From assembly GCA_013398175.1 (NCBI GenBank), contig VZRZ01004927.1:255418-319417 (forward strand): a stretch of 64,000 nucleotides of DNA. Reading direction: 5' to 3'. The stretch comes from Climacteris rufus (taxonomy: Eukaryota > Chordata > Aves > Passeriformes > Climacteridae). The notes under the pieces were generated by a model. The model ran no database searches. It was not told the DNA's origin and saw only the letters and a list, made by a program, of their open reading frames with translations. Of the stretch, positions 23,101 through 38,100 are shown one piece after another. Position 1 is the stretch's first letter. Every line of letters begins with the position of its first letter. A program made the translations under genes and the position numbers.

Positions 23101-26100
23101 AAAGAATATGAAAAGCAAGTGTGGGTTGTTTGGCAACTGTCTCTTTTCCAGTGTCTCTAAACTGTAGTTTGAGTACTAGACTTCTGTTTTGTCTCGATTA
23201 TGAGACTGTAATGAAGGGGAAAGTGGTAAGAGTTTTTTTTTTTTTTTTGTGATGGAGGTGTTTGGAATCTTTTTAAATTTCTAAAATAAATAAGACATGT
23301 TTTAGCCCAGGAGGAAAAAACTCTATGTTTGGCCCTAAAGTCATGGCATAACCCCTTATGCTACATTTGGGAGGCAAACTTTTGGGGAGCAATTAGTTTT
23401 TATATTTTGCTAATAAAAACATCTTTGGCTCTTCCCTTGACTTGTGGCTGCAGCCTAGTGCCTATGAGAAGGTGGACTGGTGCCCTGAGTGTACCACGGA
23501 GATCCCAGATGCCCAGGAGCTGAAGGAGTGGATGACTGTAGGGAAGGTAATTTTTTAGATCTTGGTACTTACTAGCCTAAGACAAAGCAGGACTACTCAG
23601 CCTGGGACAATTGCCATGTCACATAGTTGTAGAATAGCCTAGACTGTGAACAGCCTTTGAGATTGCTAGTTTAGCTTTCTGCTTAAAGCAGATCCAACTA
23701 GATCAGATTGCTCAAGGCCTTGGTTCATCAAGTTTTGAGTATCTTGAAGGATGGAAACTTTACAACCTGTTTGGGCATCTGTTTGGTGTTTGACTCAGTT
23801 GAGAAAAGAAAATTTCCATATGGCTAATGGGCAGTTTTTATGTGGCTTTTGTCCATTGTTTCTTGTCCTGTCACTGTACATCTCTAGGAGCCTAGGTTTT
23901 CTGTCTCCTGCTGTTAGGTACTTGTCCCATTGTTAGGTACAGCAGCAGAATCTCCCTTTCTGCATTCTGAACAGAGTGCTCTCAGTTTTTCCTCACGCAC
24001 CAGGTGCTTTTTCACCCTTATCATTTTGGTGGCAGTTTTGCTGTTTTTGCTCAAGTGTGTCTGTTCTCTGGGGAGTACTAAACTGGATGCAGTACTTCAT
24101 ATGTGATCTCAAGATGCCTAATAAGGGAGAATAATTCCTCAGCCTGATTGCCATGCTTTTGCTGATACAGCCTGGTACATGGTTGGCAGCCTTCATCCAT
24201 TACTGGTACGTTTTACATTCTGAAATGACAATACCCTGTTTGTTAATTGCTGTCTGTTTTCTTGTCCTGTTCCAGAGGAAGATGGTGATTGAAGATGAAA
24301 CAGAGTTCTGTAATGAAGAGCTTTTACGTAATGTCCTGCAGTGCAAGGTGAGCCCCTTTTTTACAGAGCAACTCACGTGTTTGGGGAAGTAAGTGAAAGA
24401 AATAATTGAAGAGGATTGAGTAGTTAGGTGATTGACAAGAGCTCAGATTGTTCTCTTTCACCTTCATGTCACTGGGATGACCTAGCATCCTGGTTTTTAC
24501 TCTCTTCAGCAGCCTGTTTTGAACCTCAGCCTTCTAAGATACTGTCTTGGTTTAACTCCAGCTGGCAACCAAGTCCCCTGCAGCCACTCACTCACTTCCC
24601 TACCTGCAGGATCAGGGAGAGATTGGGAAAGGTAAAAGTGAAAAAATCTCGTGGGTTGAGATAAAGACAGTTTAATAAGTAAAGCAAAAGCCACTCAGTA
24701 CCAGGAAAGTAAAACAAGGAATTAATTCACTACTTCCAAGGGCAAGCAGGTTTAAAGTCATCTGTCTCCAGGAGAACAGGGCTCCAGCATATGCAAGGGT
24801 TACTTGGGAAGACAAAAGCCATAACTCTGAATGTCTTCTGCTCCTTGCTTCTTCCCCCAGGTGTATATACTGAGAATGATGGGACATCATGTGGAATATC
24901 CATTTGGACATTGGGGGGCAGCTGTCCTGCCTGTGTCCCCTCCAAACTCCACAAGAGTGCACCCCTAGCCTACTTGTGGTGGGGCAGTATGAGAAGCAGA
25001 AAAGGCCTTAATGCTGTTCAAACACTGCTCAGAAATAACAGAAACATTTCTGTATTATCAACACTTTTTCTGTCACAAATCCAAAATATGTCTCCATACT
25101 ACCTGCTATGAAGGAAATTAACACTACCCCAGCCAAATCCAGCACAGAGATAATTGAAAAGTCATCTTTTCTTAGTCTAGCTGAAAGGCTGAAGGCTTGA
25201 ATAAGCTAAGGAAATGAGCTCCCCTTCTTTTCTTGTGTGTTCAGTCTTCCTCCTAGATTTTATCATGCCCTTGTATGTTGCAGTAAAGTGTGTGTGTATA
25301 TATGTGAAAGAAATACCTTAGCTTGGGACTGCTCTTGAGGTGGCTAACCACACTGTCAGGCTCTGGAAATATCAGTTCCAAATTCTTCAGTGTCACTAAC
25401 TTTGCTTAAGAGCTGAGGTGGCTTAGAAGAAGAGCAAATACTATGAGATAGAAGAATGTTTTGTCAGTGAACCAAATCCTGCATGGACTTTGCTGTCTAA
25501 TGAGAGGGAAGCAAGAAGATAGGAAATGCTGATGCCTACCTATCCCTCCAGCCTGTGCCAGGTCCAGCTGAACTTTGTTTCTGTTTGTGCAGAGTGTATT
25601 TGATGAGCTGGATGGAGAAGAAATGCGTCGAGCCCGAACAAGGTCTAACCCCTACGAGATGATCCGTGGAGCTTTCTTTCTGAACAGGTTTGTAGAAGGT
25701 CTGGCAGTATAGTCCCTTTCCCATTTATGTCCCCTTTCAGCTGTGGGAGCCAAGGATGAAACTTAACAAGGCCCTATTTACGTGTTCACAGAGCTGCAAT
25801 GAAGATGGCAAATATGGACCATGTATTTGACTACATGTTTACAAACCCTAAGGACTACCATGGGGTGAGTGCCTCTGCATTTCAAACAGTGGTGCTTTTT
25901 CAAAAAATGTGGAAGGTAGGCAGAGAGGAGAATCCTTAGGATACTAGCTGGGAAAACAGGTACTTGAGAGACTTCTCTGACTAGTGCAGTTTATGGTGTA
26001 TGTGGTTTGGTGGGAGCTGTTGTGGGTCAGTAGAATTTCCTGTTTCCTTTTGCAGGTGCCTTTGATAAAGGAGTATGATGCAGAGCTGCTCTACTTTGCT

Positions 26101-29100
26101 GATGTGTGTGCTGGTCCTGGGGGCTTCTCTGAATATGTCTTGTGGAGGCGGAAGTGGCATGCAAAAGGATTTGGCATGACCTTGAAAGGACCAAATGATT
26201 TTAAACTGGAGGACTTCTATTCTGCTTCCAGTGAGCTCTTTGAACCTTATTACGGTATGTAGTACACATGTGTTACCTGATGTTTTTGCTTATGCTGCAG
26301 CCTCTGTATTAGTGGCAGGGCTGGCATCGATACCAGCATGGGGACCTAGGAGAAGCCTAGGGGAACCATTTTGTGAGGTAGAAGGGGCTGTCATTGGAGA
26401 AAAGGGTTGAGATTGGTGAGCTTGCATATCAAGTCATTTTTCTGCACTTATTACCTGTCTGGCCTGGGAATGTGTTTCATTTTAGTAGTTATTTGAATAT
26501 TTTGCTTATCTGAACTTTCTGGAATGCTTTAAGATTGCTTGACAATTCTTTTCCCACATCACTGATCTCAGACTGCAACACAGCAAATGAGATGACTTAC
26601 AGAATCATAGAATTGTTTGGGTTGGAAGGGACCTTAAAAATCATCTAGCTCTAACCCCCCTGCTATGAACAGGGACACCTTCCCCTAGACCAGGTTGCTC
26701 AAAGCCCCATCCAAGCTGGCCATGAACAGAGGGCATCCACAACTTCTCTGGACAATGTCTCCCAGTAACTCATCACTCTGAGTGAAGGATTTCTTACTGA
26801 TGTTTAGTGTAAACATACCCTCATTCAGTTTAAACCCATTATCCATTGTTCTGTCACTACACTTCCTGATAAGCAGTCCCTCCTCATCTTTCCTGTAGCC
26901 TGCTTTAGGGTCTGAATGATGCCTAAATTTGCTGGAGCCTTCTCTTCTCTAGGCTTAACAGCCTCAGTGTTCTCAATCTGTCCTCATGGGAGAGGTGCTC
27001 TAGCCACCTGATTTGCCCCAAGAATCTATTAGCAGAGCCAGAGATAGAAACCTCATTTGCCTGACTGTCAGCATGTTTCTATATCAGACCTCCCTAGCCG
27101 TGCTCTGATAATTGATTGTGGGCTCTTAGGTAGAGATAAATAAAAAAGATTTGGGCTAGAGGCTGTATCTGAATCACTGTGAATAAAAGAGCTGCTTAAT
27201 CCAAGGAGGTTTCTTACGTTAACATGTTTTACCTTGCTTTGAGACAGACTAAACAGGTGTACACAGACAATTGTTGCATCTCATCTCATGGATGGTAACT
27301 TGTTAAGCTCAGTGATAAGTTTGAGCCCTCTATCTGCCTCGCCTTTAGGATTAGCAGGGGAAATCCAAGAATTTCTAGTATTCCTGCTTCATACTTCAGA
27401 CTGTAGACAAGAAACTGGAAGGTGGCTGTCTTGTAGAGAAGAGGGTTTGCTTTTCCGTGTTTTTTTTCCTCTCCACCACTCTGACTCTTGTTGGCTGACA
27501 TTCTTGACACTTGACCATGAGGTCTTAGAGAATGGTTAGTAGCCCTTCAGGATTAGATCTCAGTTAAAGTGAAGGTTCATGGCAAGGACAGCAAGGCAGA
27601 TAAACACATTGTTCTAATGGTTGCAGTGTTTGGATCTTCACAGCTCACTGCAAACTGATGTTATGGAGAGGAGCAGATATGTGGAGAAATTAATAGCCCA
27701 ACGATTTTGATTCATTTCCTTTCTGTTATGCTATAAAATATAGTGAGATGTGTACAGACTCTCTTCCACTGATGGGAGGGAAGTAGCCTGCCATAATATT
27801 TGTGTTGTGAATAATGGTAACAAATTCCAGTGTCACTTCACTTATTGACAGGATGGTTGGTAAGGAATTTAGTTATCAAAACACTGTCATACATCCTGAT
27901 CTCTTCTGCTTTCTAGTCCTCCAGTTGAATTAATAGAAGCTGTAGTTGTAGAAGATTTATAGGCACTAATATCAAATGGAAGTTCAGGCTTCCTAAAGGC
28001 AGAATTGGTGAGTTCTAGAATACACCTTAGATCAGCTTTCTAAAACACGAGCTGGGGGACAATGTAGTTCTCTTTCAAAAGAGCCATGTGGGAAAACGGT
28101 ATGAGTATTTGTGCACAAACCCTATGTCTCTTTCCCTACTCCCATTATAAACTTGTTCACAGGTGTTTTGGGGGGTTGTGTTTTTAAAGTCCAAATTACA
28201 TTGTGTTTGGAAATAGAATATTATGTTTCTTTGAGTGATTTGAATTCTTAGTAGAAGGTTACAAATGCACAATATAAATAATTTTGCCTTGTCTGTAGTA
28301 ACATACTTTTAACAGGTGAGCTGTGTGGTGAGGCTGAATCTTACATTTTCAGTAGCTTCAGCTCTGTGTCATTCCCACGTGGATGAGAATATTATGTTGT
28401 CATATAGTCCTCATTTGTCTTTTGCTGAGGCTAATGTACAACTCATCATTTGAACATGGTTATTATAGGGCTTTGTTTTGGCCTCCAGACACAATCTGAA
28501 TAACTTTCCCAAATTAAAAAGCATCTTTGGCGGCAAACAAGGGACTTTGTTAATGCTTATTCACCTATTAAGGTCTTTGTAATTTCTGACTAAATGTTGA
28601 TTGAATACAATAGATCATCTGCAGATACTGATCTTTTGTTTGTACTTACAAACCTGTTATTGATTGTCTGCTTTTTTCCCTTAGGAGAAGGTGGGATTGA
28701 TGGAGATGGAGACATCACCCGATCAGAGAACATTACTGCTTTCCAGAATTTTGTTTTGGACAACACTGATCACAAGGGAGTGCATTTCTTAATGGCTGAT
28801 GGGGTTGGTGAATTTCTTTTTATTCCTGCACAAAATTGTTACCTTTGTCTGCATGTAGTAGGGTATTTGAGATGTGTCTCTAGTTACAATGGGAAATTCT
28901 TCAAGGCTTGCCATCAGAATTCCTGGTGTCAGTTCTTTTACCTTAAAGAAACAGAAATGATCATGATTCCATGATTTAGCTCTGCAAAATTCCTTGCTTG
29001 ACCAAAAGATTTGTGGACATACTAATCATATGCTGTATGCTTTGCAGGGTTTCTCAGTGGAGGGTCAGGAAAACCTGCAAGAAATCCTAAGCAAACAACT

Positions 29101-32100
29101 CATGCTTTGCCAGTTCCTTACAGCACTGTCCATTGTCCGGACAGGTAAGTTTTGTCCATTAATCCTTGTTCTTCTCTAAGGTGTGGGTGGCACTGTGAAT
29201 ATTCCTGTACAGTTTTTATTAGTGCCCTGAAGTCTGCTCTGCTCTGAGGCTAAGTTGCACAGAATTCAATGTGTATGCATAAATCCTGAGATGGCTGTCA
29301 CAAAGCTAAGAGAACTAGCCAGAAAAATAAGATAATCTCTGTTTATTTTGCTTTTAATTAAAAACATGAGGTAAAATGCATTAATTTAAATCACTTAATT
29401 TGTTAGGTTATGTAGCTGGTTTGGGGCAAGGTCATCTAGTGTGATAACAGAACAGTGTATGTGAGTTTTGTGGCACTAGCTGGACCAGCTTCCTGAATAT
29501 TCCAGCTGATTGGAACAGAGAGTGGTCTTCATCCACTTCATCCTTTCCTCTAACTTCTAAAGGCTTTTCTCCTTTAAATCTGACACCTGTGTGATAAGAA
29601 CAAATGATACCTCACCCTGTCTTAGCTGTACCTCATTGTTGCTAAATGATGGACGTTACAGCTGTATTTGATTTTGATGGCTCCTCTCTTCCACAGAGTT
29701 CAGTTAGCCTTTGGCACTGAACGTATAAGACAAAGGGTAACAAAAAGGTAATTTTTATCTTGTGCCCTATGTTTAGAAGAACCTGAGGCAATGCTCTACT
29801 TAGCAGTAGTCTCAAATGTGATATGATAAAAGGGGCAGCCTTCTTTAAGTCTTTCCTGTCTGGGTAGATGATAGAAACTGCCTGATTTTTGCTTGGGGAA
29901 ATTGGGAATCTTTTTTGAAGGTGAGGGGCAACATAGACTCTTTTCTCTCTAGATGGAAAGTTATTTTGTTTAGGTAGCATCTGTTGGTCTCATCCAGCCT
30001 GAGGTTCCTGATTGCATGTAACAGGGCTCCTCTTACATGGAGGCTTTGGGATAGCATGCTGCCATGCCATAGGGCACAGTTTGGGCTTGGAAGGCAAGGA
30101 TGGGCTGTAGACACAAGGTTTGCTGGTGAGGCAGCCTACATACCAGTTAGATTCTGGTCAAGGGAATGCTTTTCTCTTTTTGCTGCAGAGACATGGGGAA
30201 GATGTTTCATGAAGCCTTGCTGGCCCACTTCATAAGTGGGTTCTAGAGGCTGTTTAATTGTCAAAAAACACTGTTCCCAGTTCTGCTGCAGACTTGAGGT
30301 GCCTGGTATTTCCTTGTTTCGTTATAATCTGCTGGCATTGGTGTACTTCCTCTCTTTTCCAGGAGGACATTTTGTCTGCAAAACCTTTGACCTGTTTACT
30401 CCATTCAGTGTGGGACTTGTGTATCTGCTGTACTGCTGCTTTGAGAGAGTGTGCATCTTTAAACCTGTGACGAGCCGCCCTGCTAACTCAGAGAGGTGAG
30501 ATTCTTGAGCTTGAGAGACTGCTAAAGAAAACCTGTCCTCTAATACAGTGATAGATGGATGTGGGTAAGCCTAGTGGAAGCTTTGTGACCTGCCTCAATT
30601 AGCAGCAGTCTTGGAAGGGGAAATTTTAATTTTAGATGTTTAGCAAATTATGGACAAGGTAAAGATGATATTTGTCAAATTGCCCTTATGGGAAGGAAGC
30701 TGTGGAACTGGATACAGATCAAATCCTGTTTTGCATGAAACAGCTATGGTTTCAATGGAGCCAGAGGATACGTGAGAGGCTGGACATGAGCTGGCACTGT
30801 GTGCTCACAGACCAGAAAGCCAATTGTATCCTGGGCTGCATCCAAAGCAGTGTGGCCAGCAGGGCAAGGGAGGGGATTCTGCCCCTCTGCTCTGTGCTGG
30901 TGAGACCCCACCTGGAGTGCTGCATCCAGCTCTGGGGTTCCCAGCATGGGAAGGCCTTGGACCTGTTGGAGCAAGTCCAGAGGAGGAACATCAACATGAT
31001 TAGAAGGATGGAGCACCTTTCCTGTGAGGAAAGGCTGAGAAAAGCCTTTGTTCAGCCTGGAAAAGAGAAGGCTTAGAGGTGACCTAATTGGGGCCTTCTT
31101 GTACTTGAAGGGAGCTTACAAGAAAGATGGAGAGAGGGACTTTTGCCAAGGACGCATGATGACTAGAGAAGGGGGAATGGAGTCAAAGTAAAAGAGAGTA
31201 GGTTTAGTTTAAGTATTAGAAGGAAGCTCTTTACTGTAAGGGTGGTGAGGCACTGCAATGGGTTGCCCAGAGAAGCTGTGATGCCCCATCCCTGGAGGTT
31301 CAAGGCCAGGTTGAATAAGGGCTTGTGAGCAACCTGATCTAGTGTGGAATGTGCCCCTACCCATCGCAGGGGGATTGGAACTAGGTGATCTTTAAGGCTG
31401 CATACAATCCAAACCATTCTGTGATATTATATGTGTTTTCATTGTACCTGTCAGGTTTAACAGAACTGATTTACTACTCGAGGGAGATCTCTGGGGGTTT
31501 ACATAGGGTTGCATTTCCCTGTCTTTCCAGAGCTTAGAAAACATATGATGACTTAGTGATAGGTGACATTGCATCTTCCTAGGGATATCCAGGAAGCAGG
31601 AGTTCCTGGTATTTGGGAAACTCCTTGTACTGGGAGCGTGGCAGAAGAGCTGGCTGTGTGAAAGAACTGAAGGCCCTTGGTCTCTGTGCCTTGCTCTGCA
31701 GGTACGTGGTCTGCAAAGGGCTGAAGTCGGGCATTGATGCCGTGCGGGAACACCTCTTCACGGCAAACATCAGACTCAACCAGCTGCGCAATTCTGACGT
31801 GGATGTCAACCTCATTGTCCCTCTGAAGGTGATCAAAGACAACCAGGATTTCTACAATTATATTGTCCAGTCCAATGAAAAGTGAGTTACTGTGGGTGAT
31901 GAGGGCTGCTGGCTGTAGGCAGATTAATTTAGCATGGCTTTCAGTTTAGCTTCCTGCACTCATGGAGGTACTTGTTGCTGCTGCCACAGTGCTCTGCTTT
32001 TGTTCCCTGAGAGGCCGAGCAGAGCAGAGGGACTCTGTGCAGCCAGAAATGCTGTATTACTGTTACTGTTTGGCCTTTGAATACTGTGTAGAAAAGAAAG

Positions 32101-35100
32101 GAAAGTACTGCCTGGTTTGTTCCAGTGACCTTCCTGCCAGTTTGAATCATGTTGGCATAGATCCCTCACTGCTCTGCGAATCCCCCTGTTGTCCCATCAC
32201 TCTTTCTTGTTTGGAACAGTAGAGCAATCTTGGTGGTGATTAATTTTTTCCCTGACTGAAACTTTTCTTCTCTTTTAGCCACTGCAAAGTTCAGATAAAG
32301 GCACTAGCCAAAATTCGTGCTTTTGTTCAAGACACGTGAGTATATTCCTCTGGCTTTTGGTGAGGACTGAATTAACCTACTATTAATGAATTGCTTTGCC
32401 CTTTTTTAATATGTTCTTGTTTTGAGCTGGTACTTGTCTTGGTCTTTTTAGCCAGGAAAGTGAACAGTGCATTTAGGTAGCTCAGTTTGTGTCTGTGCCT
32501 GAGTTATTTGCAGAGATGTGTGGGTGGCTGGAGGAATCCTGAAAATTGATGGTCTGTTATCACCTTTGTTGAGAAAGGCCTCCATGCATTGCATGAGTTC
32601 CAGTTACCATAAGTGAGCTTGCTTTGTAGCAGTAATGTAAGCAAAAAAGTAACTCACAGCTTGTATGTTCAATTCCACAGTAACCATCCAAGTGGAGTGT
32701 GGTTCATGGCTGTTCATTTTTCTGGGAGCAATTCAAAGGATTTCAGTTACAGGCCTAGAATTACTTAGAGCTTATGATGCTAATTTCTTGCATAAAACTA
32801 AAGACATTGCAATGGTTCCCTGCCATGACTTTTCTGTTCAGGTGTTACTCAGAGATAATACATGGTAGAAAGTTGGGTGAGGTTGGTAGTTAGGAATTGT
32901 CTTGGAGTTAATCCTAACATTGACAGTCTTTTTTGTATCGCCTTCAGCAAGTCTTCACTGTTACTCTTAGGTAGGGCTGCATACCCAGCTCTTGGAGATT
33001 AGCATAAGGTTGTACTAACACATAACTTTTTGACAATATTTGTACTCAATGTCTGTTCCTTCATGGAACAGAATGATGGCTGCTGGTCGGTAGTGCAGAC
33101 CATGAAACAAAGATAAATACAGGGACTGGAGGGTGGGGAGGGATGGCAGCATCCTCTTTTGTACAACCTATTGCAGAGCAGTTCATGTTTGTTGTTCCCA
33201 AGCCAGATGCTGGAATGATCCAAATGTTATAGGGCTATATAATGCTGTAAGATCAAGGAGGCTTCACCATCTTAACAGCCTGCTGTCTTTCTTCAGAACA
33301 CTGATTGAGCCACGGCAGGCTGAAATCCGAAAGGAGTGTCTCCAGCTGTGGGGGGTAAGTGAGGTGTCAAGCAGGGAGATTGTGAACGTGTCCTTGCTGG
33401 AGTGAAACAAGAGTGGAGCTGCAGTACAGATAGGACTTGTTAGACAGGGGTTTAATACCTTGTGTTGTGGGAATGTCAGAGACCGTTTCAAGCTGTTTAT
33501 GTAATCAAACAGGATGTCCTTGATTTGTTGTGTATGGCTTAACTGAGCAGGCTTCTTTGCAGTTGAGAATATTTCATTGTATACAGAGTGAACTCAGCAC
33601 CTAGATCCCAAGCAGCAGAGGTCTCTATAAGGTCTTGTTTTATGTGTCTGCAGTTTCTGTTTCCTGAACTCTTGACTGCAGTGGGGCCACAGGCATGGCA
33701 GTCAGTTTCACAGGCTGATTGTGTGTCCTTGAGGAAAGGGTATTTCATTAGAACATGCATGAAATCAAAGGTTTAGACTAAATCTTTCTCGAGTTGCCTT
33801 TTGGTTTCTGTGAGATGTGGTATGCCTACATTAAAATTGCAAAATGCGAGATATTTTATTTGCCACATGACATCTCTTCTTTATCTGGAATCCCAAGAGC
33901 AGGAGTTTTCAGCAGCAGGATGTTCTGTTGTATATTGAAACGAGAAACTTTCCTATGAATGTGCCCAAGAGTAATACTCAGTGTCAATTGTTTGGATTTG
34001 TTTTCAGATTCCTGATCAGGCTCGTGTCGCTCCTTCATCTTCAGATCCCAAGTCCAAGTTCTTTGAGCTGATTCAGGTGAGACCTTGCCTGGAGTCCTTT
34101 CATACAAATATACCCTCTATTCACATTGGAATTAAGAGATGAAGAAGCTAGTTCTGGATTGTTGTGTTTACCTGCCTGTTGATGTATTGTGTCTATCTCT
34201 TTTTTTCCATACTTTGCTCTTTAGGGCACAGACATCGATACCTTCAGTTACAAACCCACTCCTCTGAATTCCAGCACACTGGAGAAAATTCGCCAAGTGT
34301 TAGATTACCGGTGCATGGTGTCTGGAAGTGAGCAGAAGTTCCTCTTGGGGTTAGGGGTAAGTGCTAAGAACAGTCTGGGAGTTTTGCTGATTCATTTCAA
34401 AGCTACTATTCTGCCTTGCAGTTTCATCCCATGTTCTCCTGTCCTTAAAGGCCTAAAAGAATGCCCATCTGCAGTCCCTGAGACTGCTAGTTATTTATGT
34501 TTCTTTCTCCTGATGTCAGTGCTTTTCACACTAATTAACTCTGTTTTTGTACTCAGCCTACACAGAGACCTGCACTCCTGCTAGTGTCTCTAATTATCTT
34601 TACTGTCCTTTTAAAGGTGTTCTGTTTCTGGTTCTCTGTGTGGGTGTGAAAAGTCACTGGCAGATTAGAATTGGTGGTTTTTGTTCCTTTGCTGTAGAGG
34701 TTAAGGTTCTTCCTTAAAACTTATGACAAAGAAACTGCCTGTGACAGCCTAGGACAAAAAGATTCTCTGAGGGTTGCTCTGCAGTTAGAGGTCTGTCCTC
34801 TACCCCTGCCCTCACGAAGCCTTGGCTGAATCTGACTCTGCCTTTATGTACAGAAATCACAGATCTACACCTGGGGCGGTCGCCAGTCAGATCGCTGGAC
34901 AAAGCTGGATTTGAAAACTGAGCTGCCACGAGATACTCTTCTCTCTGTGGAGATTGTTCATGAGCTGAAAGGAGAGGTAGGAGCCTGCTGTCTCCTTTGC
35001 CAAGTTGCTGCAAATATAAAGAGCATTTCCACATAATATCTGTAAGATACTGCACAGTAAATGTTCCATCTGCACCAGGCCCAAGGTTTTTTTTGTATAT

Positions 35101-38100
35101 GATCTTCAGAGTAACTGTTTTGGATTAACTTCCTTCTCTCTGTCTAGTCTTAGAGATATGAGCTTTTAACATGGTTTTGAAAACACTTTGGACCTGATAT
35201 GTTGCTATTCTGTGTGGAGCTGCAGATGACATTGCCACCATGACTTCATGTGTCTGTGGCTCTTTGGGTACATAACTGCTCAGTAGTGATTGCAGGCTGA
35301 GGGGAGAAGATCCTTGTGGTATATTCAGAGTATAAGGTGAAAAATCCCAGCTGCCTTGGAGTTTGCCTCTCCTCTTGCACCTCAGATAAGGATACTGTAG
35401 TGCACTGGGCATTGTGCTGTGGTACCTCATAAGGACAGAGGGCTGGTGAGGGCAGCTGTGGTCCTGCCCTCTGTCCCTCCCCTAAGACAGAACTGGGTAT
35501 TTGAGATACGCCAGTTCTTGGAGGATGGCATGTTATTGTATAATGGGCAGCAGGGAATCTGTGTGCTTCTAGTACCTGGAAAGGCACTTTCATGCTAGAA
35601 GAGAGCAATGTCCTGTCAAAAAACGGGCTATAAATGAAAGCTGAACTATCAGCAGTCTGAATGGTCAATCTCTGTATTGCCCTCCTTAGGGAAAAGCCCA
35701 GCGAAAAATCAGTGCCATCCACATCCTTGATGTCTTGGTGCTGAATGGCAATGACGTTCGAACACAGCATTTCAACCAGAGGTATGTAGGATCTGGAGAA
35801 GTTTTTTTCTTGTACATGAGTAGGGGTGACTGGGAGACAGTGTTCAGACAAAAAGCAGAATGCTGAGCACAGGGAGACAAGTGCATTCAGCTGAAACATT
35901 GCTATAAAAGATGAACTGTGAATGCAGCTGCTCTGAGGTAAAGTATGTATAGCCTTTTCCAACTGTATCCTCTTTGTGTATGAGGGCAGGTCTAGCTTCT
36001 TTCTTAGTGTGGGGTGAGCCAGGCACAGCTGGGGTAAACTGACCATTCTGGGAATATAAATGATCATAGCTGATAATTGGCTGAGGGAGGGCAAGCCTCT
36101 CTGTTTCTTTCCTTAGGAACATGATGTCTCTGCTAGTCCTCCTATTCTGATAAATACATCAGTGTTCAACAGCATGTCGGCTTATAGAGTAAGCTATGGA
36201 GACTCATTCCTAATGGATAATAGCCAGTATCACTGGGCACTGAATCGGGAGGGTGGGGTGATAAAAGGTCTTGCTAGACCCATTTGGCTAGCAGTGGAGG
36301 CAGTCTGCCTGTACTGAGGTGTCTAATCAGTTTTTCTGCTGAAAGAGTTACCTACCCACTGTGCCAAACATCTCATTAAATTGCTGGGTTTTCTTTCCAT
36401 GTCCATTCAGGATTCGGCTGGCGGAGAAGTTTGTTAAAGCTGTTTCTAAACCCAGCCGGCCGGATATGAACCCCATCCGGTGAGTGAGGCCTCCTTCCCT
36501 CAGCCTGGGGAGCTTTGGTGTCAGTGTGTTGGAGGAGCTGAAGGGGAGTTAAATTTCAGGCTGAAATTCATTCTGTTGTTTTCTTTGGAAAGAGGCTAAA
36601 AGCTCTTTAAATGTTTAAGGTAAGTATTGTTAGTGGAGAAGTTGGGCCCTCCTTTCACGTGTCAGACAGTGACATTTTCATCACAGGTGGATTGGCTGGT
36701 GCGGATTTCAAATCTGTGTGATGGCAGGTCTCACACCCAGCTGGCTTCATCGTTGCAAAGAATTCTGTCTCCTTGTCTGCCCAGAAGGGTCAGCAGCAGC
36801 ACAGTGATGCTGACTGTTACTAAATGCAGTACTCATCAGCATCTACGAGGAAAAGGCTTTAGTTACAACCACAAGAAAGTTCCTGACTAAGGGCTCCAGC
36901 TTTGGTTGTCTCCTGGCCTTCCATTTCATTAATTCTACTGCAGTGGAGCATAAGAGCACCACTGTGAGGGCATCAGATACATACTGCGGACAAAACAGCT
37001 TCTCATTCAGAAGCTAGAAGTGCAGCAATATTATGAAAAAATGTGGAGGAAGGGAAAGAGGATGTTCTCTTTGGTGGCTTAATGAAAGGTAATGAGTGGA
37101 ATCTCAGCCTAATGACAGACAGCTGTAATAACTGGAAGAGCCCAAAATGTTGGGGAGAGCTGAAAGTGAAGTGAGAAGGAGAGCTGGGGAAATGGATTGT
37201 AGAGGGGTCATTTGCTGCCCTAGTGGAAAGATGCTAAAGTGTTCCTGCTGTGCTCTGTGAGGTCTGATGCTTGTAGCAGTATGTGGGAAATGAGCGGTCG
37301 GGGTGTCAGATCAGAGGCAGTGCTTTTTAAACTTACTGATTGTTTTTCTGTGTTTCAGAACAACAAAACCAGTTTGATGTAATGACAGAGTTATGAATCA
37401 TCTTTACAGATTAAAAAAAACCTAAAACTCTTTTTACCTCAGGGTAACTAACAAGTTTGTGGCATCTCTGAGGATAATAATGGTGAAGATCAGGTTGTTT
37501 AATTTTACTGTGAGGCCAGCATGCTGAGGCCAGAACCTGCCTGGGACTGACCTTGGTAAATTTATCTGATGGGAAGACAAAAGCATCTGACTTTCACTGT
37601 TTTTACTTTTCCGTATACTGAACCTGAGGTAAAAATGCACAGCTTTCTTAGCAGCAAGGATGCTTGTATGCTGCTTACAGCAGTCCAACCATGAGCATGC
37701 AGGTGTCAGGTTTTCTCAAGCCAGGAAAAATTTGGCTCTGAGGCATAAGATTGAGGAGAAGAGTTAACCTCAGTCGTGCCTGACTACCTCATGCTGTATG
37801 AAATCAACCATTTGGGATGCTCCCTGTAGCTGGGCAGAATAAAATGCAATTTAAACTTTTTTGAAATAATGTTTTTATCTTTTTCCTCCCAGAGTGAAGG
37901 AAGTGTACAGATTGGAGGAAATGGACAAGATTTTTGTGAGGTAAGCGATTGGTGCAAATAAAACGTCAGAGCCCACTGAGGTTATCAGTTACTGGTGTAC
38001 AGGAATGGGAGGGATGTGCTGATCTGGGCTAGAGGAGTCATGGAGAAAGGGCTGTTGGAACTTGTTCAGCTGGTGGCTGCTGTTTCTGAGATGCTGCTGA

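Noticed and set aside
30672..31076. 134-codon plus-strand frame that looks protein-like (RPHLECCIQLWG)
   Set aside because: It is the remnant C-terminal end of the CR1 reverse-transcriptase frame inside a retroposon, not a host gene.
35246..36094. 282-codon open frame on the minus strand
   Set aside because: It runs antisense over CMTR1 exon 19 and its introns, has no recognisable domain and low-complexity composition. It is a chance frame.
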